A stretch of 64,000 nt of DNA from Aliiroseovarius sp. (GCF_030148435.1 NZ_JASBTN010000026.1:1-64000); one strand, 5' to 3'; shown: positions 8,897 through 18,507, counted from the first letter of the stretch. Notes: generated by a model not told the origin, from the letters alone. A program made the numbers and translations.

Positions 8897-11651
8897 GCGA
8901 CGTACCCGGTTCGACCAACAGCTTTTGCGGGTCTTCAGTTTCATCTTGGCCCTGTCGATCCTTGTCAGCCTGGTGGCGCTTGGATCGAACAGATACCTGT
9001 CTGGCCAACAGCGCGCCTTGATTCAGAACAACCTGCCAGCGGCCGCAACCGCCCGCAAGATCGCCGACGAAAGCGCGTTTGTGGCTGCCGTTGCCCCGGC
9101 TTTCGCCGAATTGGGCAACGCCGAAGAATTGCGCGCCCTTGTGGGGTCGCTCGAGGCACAGCTGGACGCGCTTGGCGCCGACTTTGCCGCGCTCGGACCG
9201 GTCAGGACGCCGCCACCCTCGCTGTCCCGGCTGGGCGACCTCGTGGCTCAACTGGCCGACACGACCCGTCAACGGTTGGAGGCCGAGGACCATATCACCC
9301 GTGACCTGGACATGATCCGTCGTGTTACCGCCGAATTGCAGGCCCTTCTTGGCGCCGAGCTGGACATCGCCCGCGTCCGCGTGACCGCAACGATTTCGGA
9401 CATGTATGAACAGGAAAGCACGGACCGGCGTGCCATGCTGGACGCGTTGGCGGACCGGGATTTCTTTGCATATGACCGACAGGTCGAACTGGGCCGGGCG
9501 GTGGATCGCATCGGCAGCCTTCTGTTACAGGTTGAAACCCTGCGCAGCCCGGAGCAGGTGTCGATCCAGACCCGGCGGGTCTCGGCCGAACTGACGACAG
9601 CACGCGGGCGGTTGAGCTATCTCGCCTCCGCCTCGGCCCGGGTGCGAGCGGAGGAGCTGCTGGCCATGCTCGCACGGGAACTGACCGGTTCCGGCAGTTT
9701 CGCAACGCAGCTCACCCGATTGGAAGCCGAAACACAGGCCGAGGTCTCCCTCGCGGACGTCCGGCGCGAGGTCATCGCGCTGACCGAGTTTTCGCAATCC
9801 CTGCTGACCCAGCTCAGCGCGGAGGCCGTAACCTCGCAGGCCCGCACCGAAGCCCTGTCACGCCAGTTGGCCGCGGGGCTTGCGCTTCTGCTGATCCTGG
9901 CCTCGGGTGCCGCCGTTGTGACGTGGCAATATGCCCGCCGGCAGGTTGTGGGACGGCTGCGCGGCGTGGCCGAACATATCGAAGCGCTGGCGGGGGAGGA
10001 TTACGGGCGTGACATTCCCGTGTCCGGCCCGGACGAAATCGGCGAGATGGAGCACGCTCTGCACATCCTGCGGACCCGCGCCGCCCACGCCCGCGAGTTG
10101 CGTGACCAGCTCGAAGACACCGTGCGTCAACGCACCGGCGACATCGTGACCGAGATGAAGGCCCATGACGCCGCGCGCGCCGAGGCCGAGGCCGCAAACC
10201 GCGCCAAGTCGGAATTCCTTGCGATGATGAGCCACGAGATCCGCACCCCTCTGAACGGCATCATCGGCATGTTGCGCCTGATGGAAAGCGACAGTCCCCG
10301 GGTGCCGCCACGCCTTGTCACGGCGCGCGCTTCCGCCGAACAGCTGCTGGGGCTGACCAACGACCTTCTGGTCTACGCCTCGACCGAACAGGCGAAGCTG
10401 GCCAACGACCCGGTGCATTTCGATCTGCGCGCGCTGATCGGGCAGCTCGGCACCTATCTGGCCGTGAACGCCGAAGCCAAGGGGCTGGAGCATGATGTCA
10501 GCGCCGCCCCGGACCTCCCCCCGGCCCTGTTTGGTGACGTGGCCAAGATCCGTCAGGTCCTGGTGAACCTTCTGTCCAATGCGACGAAATATACCGAAAC
10601 CGGGCGCGTCGCGCTGCAGATCGACCACGTATTGGACCCGGAGCGCGGTCACGTGCTGTCCTTTGCCGTGCAGGACACCGGGATCGGCATTGCCGAGAAG
10701 GACATGGATTACATCTTTGACGCCTATGGCCGCACCGATCGCGGACGGCTGGCGGATATCCAGGGCATGGGCCTGGGCCTGTCGATCTCGCGCCGACTGA
10801 CCGAAGTGATGGGCGGGCTGCTCAGCGTCGAAAGCGCGCCGGGCGAAGGCGCGCGATTTACCCTGACCCTGGCCCTGCCGCCGGGCGACCTGGCCCGTGT
10901 CCCCCAGCTTGCCGAACACGCGGTGCGCGCGGATCTGGGCAAGTCCGTCCTGCTGGTCGAGGACAATCCGGTGAACCGCATGGTCGCGCGGGGCTATCTG
11001 GACCGGCTGGGCTGCCGGGTCGAAGAGGCCGAGAATGGCGCAACAGCGCTGAAGCTGGCCCGCACGGGGGCCTTCGACGTGGCGCTGCTGGACATCGACC
11101 TGCCTGACATGGGCGGCGACGAGGTGGCGCGGCATCTGCAGGCGGATCTCGATCCGCCGCCCCGACTGGTGGCGCTGACCGCACACCACCTGCAGGACAC
11201 GCCAGAAGAACGGGCGCGTCTGGGAGTGGAACGGGTGCTCACCAAGCCGATCTCGCCACGGCTGCTGCACGAGGTGCTTGAAGGTGGCGAGGTTGCTCTC
11301 ACCAACCCGGAAACCCGGGCCGGGCTTGCCGGGGATATCGAGGACCTCGGCGTCGAGGAAACCGCGGCCATTCTGGCACAGTTCCTTGCGCAGATGGATC
11401 AGACGCTGCCGGACTTGCGGGCCGCAGCCGAAGCCGGGGACCATGAGACCGTGCGCAAGCTCGCCCATCGCCTGAAAGGGGCCGCGGCAAACTTCCACCT
11501 CACGGACCTGTGCGGAGCCCTGGGGGAGATCGAAGCACAGGCCAGGAGCGGAGGAGACCTGTCGGGGATCGGCGCGGCGCTGACCGAGACCGCCAGGGCA
11601 GCCTTGGCGCAGCTCAGGACAACAGCGGGAGAGCTGGGATTGAACAGCTAG
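8895..11651 (+). CDS. torS: TorS-like hybrid sensor histidine kinase
   Basis: A 918-residue tripartite kinase. Residues 12-30 form TM1, followed by a periplasmic helical sensor domain of about 290 residues and TM2 near 325-343. A HAMP segment leads into HisKA with phospho-acceptor His447 ([12 protein letters not shown]). The HATPase has N-box [13 protein letters not shown] and G-boxes DTGIGI and GMGLGLSI. A receiver domain has Asp733 ([11 protein letters not shown]), and a C-terminal HPt domain has His858 ([12 protein letters not shown]). This His-Asp-His layout is that of TorS, which phosphorylates TorR. In Escherichia coli TorS is also restrained by apo-TorC; here torC is absent and a TorC-like domain is fused to the reductase. 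No clear ribosome-binding site precedes the start, but the downstream frame offers none before TM1. Confidence 0.85.
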   Translation: MRRTRFDQQLLRVFSFILALSILVSLVALGSNRYLSGQQRALIQNNLPAAATARKIADESAFVAAVAPAFAELGNAEELRALVGSLEAQLDALGADFAALGPVRTPPPSLSRLGDLVAQLADTTRQRLEAEDHITRDLDMIRRVTAELQALLGAELDIARVRVTATISDMYEQESTDRRAMLDALADRDFFAYDRQVELGRAVDRIGSLLLQVETLRSPEQVSIQTRRVSAELTTARGRLSYLASASARVRAEELLAMLARELTGSGSFATQLTRLEAETQAEVSLADVRREVIALTEFSQSLLTQLSAEAVTSQARTEALSRQLAAGLALLLILASGAAVVTWQYARRQVVGRLRGVAEHIEALAGEDYGRDIPVSGPDEIGEMEHALHILRTRAAHARELRDQLEDTVRQRTGDIVTEMKAHDAARAEAEAANRAKSEFLAMMSHEIRTPLNGIIGMLRLMESDSPRVPPRLVTARASAEQLLGLTNDLLVYASTEQAKLANDPVHFDLRALIGQLGTYLAVNAEAKGLEHDVSAAPDLPPALFGDVAKIRQVLVNLLSNATKYTETGRVALQIDHVLDPERGHVLSFAVQDTGIGIAEKDMDYIFDAYGRTDRGRLADIQGMGLGLSISRRLTEVMGGLLSVESAPGEGARFTLTLALPPGDLARVPQLAEHAVRADLGKSVLLVEDNPVNRMVARGYLDRLGCRVEEAENGATALKLARTGAFDVALLDIDLPDMGGDEVARHLQADLDPPPRLVALTAHHLQDTPEERARLGVERVLTKPISPRLLHEVLEGGEVALTNPETRAGLAGDIEDLGVEETAAILAQFLAQMDQTLPDLRAAAEAGDHETVRKLAHRLKGAAANFHLTDLCGALGEIEAQARSGGDLSGIGAALTETARAALAQLRTTAGELGLNS

Positions 11652-11654
11652 GCC

Positions 11655-12359
11655 TCAGCTGCCGTCTTCCACAAACAGGTACCCCTCGCCATGCACGGTG
11701 ATGATCCAGTCGGGCCGCGTCGGGTCCGGCTCGATCTTCTTGCGCAGGCGTCCGACCAGCACGTCGATGGTCCGGTCCTCGGGCGCGCCCTGCCGGTGTT
11801 GGGTCATTTCCAGCAGGCGGTCACGCGACAGGATCACGCCGGGGTGACGCATGAAGGCGTCCAGCAGGTCGAATTCGGCGCGGGTCAGGGGTTCGACGCG
11901 CCCACCGTCGGCTTCGAGCCGCCGCCGTGACCGGTCAAGGGTCCATGCGCCGACCCGCGCGGTGGCCACCGGTGCCGGGGTCGCAGTCTTGATCTGGTCG
12001 ATGCGCATGAGAAGGTTCTTCACCCGGGCAAACAACTCACGCTTGTCGAAGGGCTTTGTGACATAGTCATCCGCCCCCATTTCCAGCCCGACGATGCGGT
12101 CGACCTGATCGTCGCGGCTAGTCAGCAGGATGATGCCCGCGTTCGAAGCCGCCCGCTGCTCGCGGGTGATGGTCAGCCCGTCCTTGCCATCCAGGTTGAT
12201 GTCCACCAGCAGCAGGTCCGCCGGATCGCGCACCAGGATCGCCTCCATCTGGGCGGCGTCCTCGGCCTCGCTGACCCGGTACAGTTGCTTGCGAAGCGCG
12301 CCCGCCAGACGGCGACGGGTCACGGCATCGTCTTCTACAATGACGATATGCTGGCTCAT
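11655..12359 (-). CDS. torR: TorR-like OmpR-family response regulator
   Basis: A 234-residue response regulator. The receiver has the acidic pair EDD at 9-11, phospho-Asp in LLLVDINLDG (about residue 53) and the TS...K switch residues (LLTSRD; VTKPFDKRE). The C-terminal half is an OmpR/PhoB winged helix with the closing LRKKIEPDP and WIITVHGEGYLF signatures. It is encoded convergently with torS (stops 3 bp apart) and divergently from torA, with a 155-bp shared control region, as in classic tor loci. Expected to activate torA and possibly itself on TorS phosphorylation. Confidence 0.87.
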   Translation of the reverse strand: MSQHIVIVEDDAVTRRRLAGALRKQLYRVSEAEDAAQMEAILVRDPADLLLVDINLDGKDGLTITREQRAASNAGIILLTSRDDQVDRIVGLEMGADDYVTKPFDKRELFARVKNLLMRIDQIKTATPAPVATARVGAWTLDRSRRRLEADGGRVEPLTRAEFDLLDAFMRHPGVILSRDRLLEMTQHRQGAPEDRTIDVLVGRLRKKIEPDPTRPDWIITVHGEGYLFVEDGS

Positions 12360-12514
12360 CTCATCCCCTCGTAGCCTGTTTCAAACCGGCCCGGAACGCA
12401 TCTTTACATTCTTTTACAAACTCGAACAGCCCGTTCATGCCCGGCGAAAGACCGGTTCACACCGCGTGCCTAGGGTTGGGGCCAGACACATGCTCAGACT
12501 CCATGGAGGACACC
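12360..12514. promoter_or_regulatory. torR-torA divergent control region with putative tor boxes
   Basis: Between the divergent torR and torA starts lie two direct copies of a GTTCA element: CCGTTCATGC at 12431-12440 and CGGTTCACAC at 12454-12463, about 22 bp apart. The first resembles the E. coli tor box (CTGTTCATAT). A reverse-oriented GAACAG occurs at 12424. Upstream, an AT-rich tandem CTTTACATT/CTTTTACAA (about 12402-12420) could be a second repeat or a core promoter. The torA ribosome-binding site GGAGGA is at 12505-12510. TorR binding is inferred. Confidence 0.5.
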
Positions 12515-15190
12515 ATGACACTCACCACCCCGACCCGCCGAGCCTTCCTGCAAGGGGGCGCCGCCTTCTTCGGCTCCGCCAGCCTGATGGGATCCACCGC
12601 ATTGGCCTCGATCGACCCGAACAGCTTCGCGGGCCGTACCTTCCATGCCAGCCACTACGGCCCGTTCGAAGCCGTGGTCCGCGACGGCAAACTGGTCGGC
12701 ATCAACGCGATGATGGAACTGGACGCCCGCCCGACCGAGATGCTGACCTACGGCGTCATGGACCGCACCTATGACAAGACCCGCGTCAACTACCCGATGG
12801 TGCGCAAGTCCTACCTGGAAGGCTGGGAAACCGGCGACACCAAGCCCGAACTTCGCGGCAAGGAGGAATGGGTCCGCGTCGATTGGGACACCGCCTGGTC
12901 GCTGGCCGCCAAGGCCTTGCTGGACACCGCCACCAACCACGGCAACGAAGCCATCTTCAGCTCGTCCTACGGTGGCTGGTCGAACGCGGGCGTGTTCCGG
13001 CCCAACGTGCTTCAGGGGCGCCTGATCAACCTCATGGGCGGCTGCACCAACACCGCGGGCGACTGGTCCGCCGGCGCCGGCCAGGTCCTCATGCCGCGCA
13101 TTATCGGCGACATGGAAGTCTATTCGGCCCAATCCGCCTGGGAAACCATTCGCGACAACACCGAGGTCTTTGTGTTGGTCGGCTGTGACCCGATCAAGAA
13201 CAACCGTATCGAATACCGCGTCGCCGACCACGGCATGTATGCCCATTGGGAAGAGATTCGCGACAATGGCGTCAAGTTCATCTCGATCAACCCGCAGCGC
13301 ACCGCCTCGGACGAGTACCTGAACGCCGAACTGACCCGGATCATCCCCAACACCGACACTGCACTGTTCCTGGCCATGGCCTATCACGCGCTGGAAATGG
13401 GCTGGGACGACAAGGAGTACATGGCGAAATACACCGTCGGATCCGACAAGTGGATTGCCTATGTGAAGGGCGAAACCGACGGCACACCGAAAACACCTGC
13501 CTGGGCCTCGAAGATCACCGGGATCGACGAACAGCAGATCAGGGATCTGTGCGAAACCATCGCCACCTCGAACACCGCCATCGCGGGGTCCTGGGCCATT
13601 CAACGCGCCCAGCACGGCGAAATGGCCTACTGGTCGATCGTCAACTTCCAGGCCCTTCTGGGCAAGATCGGCAAACCGGGCCAGGGTGTCGGCTTCAGCT
13701 GGCACTATGGCAACGGCGGCATGCCCCAGGGCGGCAACGCCACCCCGGTCGGCTTGAGCCAGGGCCGCAACTTCGTCAAGAAGATCGTGCCCGCCTCGCG
13801 CATCACGGAAGCGCTGGAAAACCCCGGCAAGGAGTTCTTTTACAACGGGTTGAACAACGTCTACCCGGACATCAAGATGATCTTCAACGCCGGCAACAAC
13901 TTCATGTCGCACCAGCAGGACACCAACCGGCTGATCCGTGCGCTGCACAAGGTCGAGACCATCGTCTGCGTCGATGTCTGGTGGACCGCAGCGACCCGCT
14001 GGTCCGACATCGTCTTCCCGGCTTCCTCGACCCTGGAACAGGACGACATCACCTCGGGCGGCACCTATTCGAACGACCGCGTCTACGCGATGAAGAAGGT
14101 GATCGAACCGATTGCCGACAGCAAACCGGACTACGAGATCTTTGAAGGTCTGGCCGACAAGCTGGGGCTCTGGGCACAGTTCACGGACGGCGAAGACAAG
14201 ATGTATCACATCAAGAACGCCTACGAGGCCTCGGGCGCCGCGAAAGAGATCCCGTTCGAAGAGTTCTGGGAAAAGGGCTACGCCCGCATGCCGGTGCCGG
14301 CAGAAGCCCGCAAATGGACCCGTCACGGCGCCTTCTACGAGGACCCAGAGGCGAACCCGCTGCATACGGCCTCGGGCAAGGTCGAGATGTTCAGCGAATC
14401 CATCGCCGACATGGACCTCGACGACTGCCCCGGCATGCCGATGTGGATGGAGAAACACGAATACCTCGGCAACGCCAGGGAAGGCCAGTTGCACGTTGTC
14501 TCGCCCCACCCGTGGTTCCGTCTGCACAGCCAGATGGCGAACTCGGAACGGCTGCGCGACCTCTACATGGTGCAGGGCCGCGAACCGGTGCGCATCAACG
14601 CAGAAGACGCCGCCAAGCGTGGCATCGAAGACGGCGACCTGGTCGAGCTTTACAACAAGCGCGGCACGGTCATCGCGGGTGCCGTGGTGTCCGACGACAT
14701 CATGCCCGGCGTGGTCTCGATCTATGAAGGTGGCTGGCCGCAGCTGGACAGCAAGGGCCGCGACAACTCGGGGCTGGCGAACTTCCTGACCTCGACCCAG
14801 CGGGCCTCGGGGCTGTCGGAGGCGACCACGGCCAACACCACGCTGATCGAGATGCGCAAATGCGTGGATCCGGAAGGCCCGAACATGGCCTACCACCCGC
14901 CGGCGATCATCGAAGACATGGACGTGGCCGGGATCGACAGCGACAAGCTGGGGCTGGAGCGGCTGGAGGCGCTGACAGCCGCGCTCTATGCCGACATGAC
15001 CCCGGGCGAGAAAGTGTTCTTCGAACGCTGCTCGGTCTGCCACGCCCCGCGTGAAGTCACCCACTACACGCAGCAGCAGTGGAAAGGCATCGTGCCCTCG
15101 ATGTTCGAACGGGCCGGTCTGGAAGACAGCGAACGCGAGCTTGTGATGGACTATCTGATGAAGAACGCCGCGGACGCCGTGGCCCAATGA
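12515..15190 (+). CDS. torA: TorA-family TMAO/S-oxide reductase fused to a C-terminal cytochrome c domain
   Basis: An 891-residue periplasmic Mo-bis-MGD reductase. It has a Tat signal (TRRAFLQGGAAFFG, residues 6-19) and the TorA/DorA-type sequence YGGWSN...GDWSAGAGQ, with Ser185 as the expected Mo ligand, then conserved VGCDPIKNNRIE and ISINPQRT segments. There is no N-terminal Fe-S cysteine motif, as in TorA, DorA and BisC. Unlike classical TorA (about 830-850 residues), it continues into a 60-70-residue tail holding a c-haem motif, C839-S-V-C-H843, in a context (FFERCSVCHAPR...QWKGIVPSM) closely resembling the C-terminal domain of the TorC/TorY pentahaem cytochromes. The fused domain would feed electrons into the Mo site. 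ATG 12515 is preceded by GGAGGA. No torC or torD is in the window. Confidence 0.85.
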   Translation: MTLTTPTRRAFLQGGAAFFGSASLMGSTALASIDPNSFAGRTFHASHYGPFEAVVRDGKLVGINAMMELDARPTEMLTYGVMDRTYDKTRVNYPMVRKSYLEGWETGDTKPELRGKEEWVRVDWDTAWSLAAKALLDTATNHGNEAIFSSSYGGWSNAGVFRPNVLQGRLINLMGGCTNTAGDWSAGAGQVLMPRIIGDMEVYSAQSAWETIRDNTEVFVLVGCDPIKNNRIEYRVADHGMYAHWEEIRDNGVKFISINPQRTASDEYLNAELTRIIPNTDTALFLAMAYHALEMGWDDKEYMAKYTVGSDKWIAYVKGETDGTPKTPAWASKITGIDEQQIRDLCETIATSNTAIAGSWAIQRAQHGEMAYWSIVNFQALLGKIGKPGQGVGFSWHYGNGGMPQGGNATPVGLSQGRNFVKKIVPASRITEALENPGKEFFYNGLNNVYPDIKMIFNAGNNFMSHQQDTNRLIRALHKVETIVCVDVWWTAATRWSDIVFPASSTLEQDDITSGGTYSNDRVYAMKKVIEPIADSKPDYEIFEGLADKLGLWAQFTDGEDKMYHIKNAYEASGAAKEIPFEEFWEKGYARMPVPAEARKWTRHGAFYEDPEANPLHTASGKVEMFSESIADMDLDDCPGMPMWMEKHEYLGNAREGQLHVVSPHPWFRLHSQMANSERLRDLYMVQGREPVRINAEDAAKRGIEDGDLVELYNKRGTVIAGAVVSDDIMPGVVSIYEGGWPQLDSKGRDNSGLANFLTSTQRASGLSEATTANTTLIEMRKCVDPEGPNMAYHPPAIIEDMDVAGIDSDKLGLERLEALTAALYADMTPGEKVFFERCSVCHAPREVTHYTQQQWKGIVPSMFERAGLEDSERELVMDYLMKNAADAVAQ

Positions 15191-15196
15191 CAAGAC

Positions 15197-15218
15197 GGGT
15201 GGCCCTTTGGGGCCACCC
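15197..15218 (+). terminator. Hairpin directly after torA
   Basis: A perfect 9-bp stem GGGTGGCCC / GGGCCACCC with a TTTG loop begins 6 bp after the torA stop. It lacks a T-run. Confidence 0.45.
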
Positions 15219-15230
15219 TCACTCCCGGAG

Positions 15231-15273
15231 ACCGGTGGTTGGCCCTGCGTCCCTTGGCTGGCCACCGGTTTTC
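15231..15273 (+). terminator. Second hairpin with T-tract between torA and moaA
   Basis: ACCGGTGG (15231-15238) pairs with CCACCGGT (15262-15269) and is followed by TTTTC. It looks more like an intrinsic terminator or attenuator than the first hairpin. It lies about 20 nt before the moaA start, so moaA may be a read-through gene of the torA unit or have its own promoter. Confidence 0.4.
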
Positions 15274-15292
15274 TCACCCGACGGAGGAAGAC

Positions 15293-16300
15293 ATGCCCTT
15301 TGATGCTTCTCCCACCCCGCTGATCGACGGTTTTGGCCGCCCTGTCACCTACCTGCGCCTGTCAGTCACCGACCGCTGCGACCTGCGCTGCCGCTACTGC
15401 ATGCCCGAACGCATGAAGTTCCTCCCGAAAAAGCACATCCTGTCGCTGGAAGAGATGGCGCGCATTGCCGGGCTGTTCATTCATCATGGCGTGTGCAAGA
15501 TCCGCCTGACCGGTGGCGAGCCGCTGGTGCGCGAGGGGGTCATATCGCTGATCGAGGCCCTGGGGCAGCATGTTGACAGCGGCGCGCTGGACGAGCTCTG
15601 CCTGACCACCAATGGCACACTTCTGGCCCGCCACGCGGAAGGGCTGATCGCCGCCGGGGTACGGCGGGTGAATGTCTCTCTCGATACGCTGGATGCTGCA
15701 CGGTATCGCCACGTTACCCGGTTGGGCGATCTGGACCGTGTGCTGGAAGGTCTGGAGGCCGCGCAGGCGACCGGGCTGAAGATCAAGCTCAATGCCGTGG
15801 CCAGCCGCGGCGCCTTCGAAGAGGAGCTGGACGACCTGATCCGCTTTGCCCATAGGCGCGGCATGGACCTGACCCTGATCGAGGAAATGCCTCTGGGCGA
15901 CACCGGCCGCGACCGGGATGCCAATTTCCTGCCGCTCTGGCAGTTGCGCCGCGAGCTGGAAAAACGCTGGACACTCGATCCGGTTCCCCTGTCCACCGGT
16001 GGCCCGGCAAGGTTCGTGCAAATCCGCGAAACCGGCGGGCGCTTGGGCTTCATCACGCCGATGAGCTGCAATTTTTGCGCCCTGTGCAACCGCGTGCGCC
16101 TGTCGGCCACAGGCAAGCTCTATCCCTGCATGGGCCACGAGGGGGCCAGCGACCTCCGGGCCGCGCTGGCCGGTGGTGACGCCGAAGTCATGCGCGCCAT
16201 CCGGCACACCATCGCCCGCAAACCCGAGCGGCATGACATGGTTGGAAACAGCGGGCAAAGCCAGGGGTTGGCCCGGCACATGTCGGAACTTGGTGGCTGA
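15293..16300 (+). CDS. moaA: GTP 3',8-cyclase MoaA (molybdenum cofactor biosynthesis)
   Basis: A 335-residue radical-SAM enzyme for the first step of molybdopterin synthesis, GTP to 3',8-cH2GTP. The N-terminal [4Fe-4S] motif is C29-x3-C33-x2-C36 (CDLRCRYC), followed by LTGGEPLVR for SAM. The MoaA-specific C-terminal cluster ligands are CNFC...C with the second element CMGHE. The usual C-terminal GG is present (SELGG). ATG 15293 follows GGAGGAAG. Placement right after two molybdoenzyme loci suggests extra cofactor supply for them; whether the genome has another moaA cannot be seen here. Confidence 0.93.
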   Translation: MPFDASPTPLIDGFGRPVTYLRLSVTDRCDLRCRYCMPERMKFLPKKHILSLEEMARIAGLFIHHGVCKIRLTGGEPLVREGVISLIEALGQHVDSGALDELCLTTNGTLLARHAEGLIAAGVRRVNVSLDTLDAARYRHVTRLGDLDRVLEGLEAAQATGLKIKLNAVASRGAFEEELDDLIRFAHRRGMDLTLIEEMPLGDTGRDRDANFLPLWQLRRELEKRWTLDPVPLSTGGPARFVQIRETGGRLGFITPMSCNFCALCNRVRLSATGKLYPCMGHEGASDLRAALAGGDAEVMRAIRHTIARKPERHDMVGNSGQSQGLARHMSELGG

Positions 16301-16306
16301 CCCCGC

Positions 16307-17122
16307 TCAGAGCCGCCGCCGCGCAGTCACCGGCCCATCGCCCTGCGTTTCGATCCGGGAAATCGCCTCCTCGATCCCTTCATAGGCCACCGCCATGTGA
16401 TGCGCGTTTGCGTGAATGATGCGGTCTGCATCCACCACCATCGCAACGTGGCCCTTCCAGAACAGGAGGTCGCCGCGTTGCAGGGTGCCATCCATCTCCC
16501 GACCCAGCCCTTCCTGCATGTCGCTGTCACGCGGGCAGGCCCGTCCAGCCGCCCGGAGAGCCAGTTGCACCAGCCCCGAGCAGTCAATGCCGGACCCGCT
16601 GTTGCCCCCCCACAGATAGGGCGTGCCCAGAAAACTCTCGGCCACGGACACCGCATCCCCGGCCACATGGGACAGAGGCGCTATATGCTGGAACGGAACA
16701 AACCCGCCCCCGGCCAGTTCGGCAAAGCCTCCGACCTCGCCAGTCACGTCCAGTTCACAGAAGAAGCTCAGGCAGGCCGTTTCACGACTTTTCAAGTCGG
16801 GCCGCAGGTAAATGTGGCTCTGGCGTGCCGTCACCCGGTGGGTCGCAGCCCCACCTGCGACAACGGCCCCTTCGGGCAGATAACCCGCGTAGCCGTCCAC
16901 CGGGTCGAAGCCGAAAGCCCAACCGTCATGGACTTCCAGCACGGTGAACGCCTGACCCAATAGCATCTGCTTGTCCCTTGCCCCATTCGGATCGGCGCAG
17001 AGATCGGCAACGGGGTGGGCGACGCGCATAGTGTCTCCGCGCACCAGGCGCAGCCCGGGCGGCGGGGCCTCCATGCCCTCGAAAGCCACGCGCCCGTTCG
17101 CCGGGGTGAGACGCCGGTCCAT
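16307..17122 (-). CDS. NlpC/P60 family cell-wall peptidase
   Basis: A 271-residue protein with two SH3-like segments (about 25-150) and a C-terminal NlpC/P60 papain-fold domain. The catalytic set is Cys181 (GIDCSGLVQ), His225 (WKGHVAMV) and His237 (IIHANAHHM). Such enzymes cleave gamma-D-Glu-diamino-acid bonds in peptidoglycan peptides. No signal peptide is evident, suggesting cytoplasmic recycling of muropeptides. Its ATG at 17122 shares one base with the TGA of the upstream aminopeptidase (TGATG), so translation is probably coupled. Both genes could act in turn on murein peptides. Confidence 0.88.
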   Translation of the reverse strand: MDRRLTPANGRVAFEGMEAPPPGLRLVRGDTMRVAHPVADLCADPNGARDKQMLLGQAFTVLEVHDGWAFGFDPVDGYAGYLPEGAVVAGGAATHRVTARQSHIYLRPDLKSRETACLSFFCELDVTGEVGGFAELAGGGFVPFQHIAPLSHVAGDAVSVAESFLGTPYLWGGNSGSGIDCSGLVQLALRAAGRACPRDSDMQEGLGREMDGTLQRGDLLFWKGHVAMVVDADRIIHANAHHMAVAYEGIEEAISRIETQGDGPVTARRRL

Positions 17123-18507
17123 CACAGGCCCAAAAGCACCGGCAAAGCGGCCAGCACCGCCCGCGCGCCCATGCCGACGCCGCCTTTCGGTCGGCCCGGC
17201 GCGGCGGTGGGGTTCCAGCCGTAGATGTCGAAATGCGCATAGCGCGGTGTTTCCGTCACGAAGCGGCGCAGGAACAGGGCCGCCGTGATCGACCCCGCAA
17301 AGCCGCCCTTGGGCGCGTTGTCCAGATCGGCGATGCCCGGTTCGATCATCTTCTCGTAAGGATCCCAGAACGGCATTTCCCAGACCGGGTCGGCCACGCG
17401 GGGGGCGGCGGTGCGGATCGCCTCGGCCACCGCCGGATCTGTCGCGTAAAAGGGCGACAGGTCCGGCCCCACCGCCACGCGGGCAGCCCCGGTCAGCGTG
17501 GCCATCGACAGGATAAGGTCGGGCTGTTCCTCGTCCGCCAGAGCCAGTGCATCGGCCAGCACCAGCCGGCCTTCTGCATCGGTATTGTTGATCTCGACCG
17601 TCAGCCCCTTGCGCGAGGTCAGGATGTCGCCGGGCCGGATCGCGTCCGAGGCGACCGAGTTCTCGACCGCCGGGATCAGCACGCGCAGTTGCAGGGGGAG
17701 GTTCAGCGCCATGATCATGCGCGCGAGCCCCAGCACCGTGGCCGCACCTCCCATGTCCTTCTTCATCAAGCCCATCGAGCCGCCGGGTTTCAGGTTCAAC
17801 CCGCCCGTGTCGAAACAGACCCCCTTGCCGACCAGGGTCAGGCGTGGCCCGTCAACGCCCCAGCGCATGTCGATAAGGCGCGGCGCGTGGGGACCGGCGC
17901 GCCCCACCGCGTGCACCATCGGGAAGTTGTCATCCAACAGTCCGCCGCCGGTGATCACCGTAACCTCGGCGCCGAATTCGCCCGCCAGATCGCGTGCCGC
18001 CTTATCGAGCTGCACGGGCCCCATGTCGGAGGCCGGTGTGTTGATCAGGTCGCGGGTCAGCGCCTCGCCGGCCGCGATCGCCTCGATCCGGTCTGCATCC
18101 ACGCCCGCCGGGGCGACCAGATTGGCCTTCGGGCCGGGTTGGTCCCGGTAGCGGTCAAAGCGATAACCGGCCAGCAGCCAGCCCAGCGTGGCTTCTTCCA
18201 ACGCGTCGCCGGTCAGGTCGGTTTCCAGCCGCCAGGTGCCTTCGGGCAGTTTCGCCCGCGCCGCTGCAAGACAGAACCTTTGCCGCGCCCGCGCCTTGGC
18301 ATCGCCATAGCCGACCAGCGCCCCGACCGGTTTGCCATCGGCACCGGGCAGCACGACCACCCCGCCAAGTTCAGCCTTGAACCCCTGCGCCTCGGCCCAG
18401 GCGCGAGACGCCGGATCGAGCCCTTCCAAAGTGGTCGCCAGCCCGGCTTTTTCAACCACGTGGAGCGGCAAGGCATCTTCGGAGGGAGAAGCGAAAGTCA
18501 GGGTCAT
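17122..18507 (-). CDS. Leucyl aminopeptidase family M17 metallopeptidase
   Basis: A 461-residue M17 aminopeptidase. The C-terminal catalytic domain contains VGKGVCFDTGGLNLKP, MKKDMGGAA and the family signature NTDAEGRLVLADAL, which supply the two-metal site and catalytic Lys/Arg. The N-terminal domain (about 1-150) is more divergent, as in the PepB/LAP-like branch common in Alphaproteobacteria. It releases N-terminal residues from cytosolic peptides. It is the first gene of a two-gene unit with the NlpC/P60 gene. Confidence 0.92.
   Translation of the reverse strand: MTLTFASPSEDALPLHVVEKAGLATTLEGLDPASRAWAEAQGFKAELGGVVVLPGADGKPVGALVGYGDAKARARQRFCLAAARAKLPEGTWRLETDLTGDALEEATLGWLLAGYRFDRYRDQPGPKANLVAPAGVDADRIEAIAAGEALTRDLINTPASDMGPVQLDKAARDLAGEFGAEVTVITGGGLLDDNFPMVHAVGRAGPHAPRLIDMRWGVDGPRLTLVGKGVCFDTGGLNLKPGGSMGLMKKDMGGAATVLGLARMIMALNLPLQLRVLIPAVENSVASDAIRPGDILTSRKGLTVEINNTDAEGRLVLADALALADEEQPDLILSMATLTGAARVAVGPDLSPFYATDPAVAEAIRTAAPRVADPVWEMPFWDPYEKMIEPGIADLDNAPKGGFAGSITAALFLRRFVTETPRYAHFDIYGWNPTAAPGRPKGGVGMGARAVLAALPVLLGL

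Noticed and set aside
8896-8944. Longer TorT start at 8944
   Set aside because: It would add 16 basic residues before an already complete signal peptide and overlap torS by 50 bp; kept only as an alternative.
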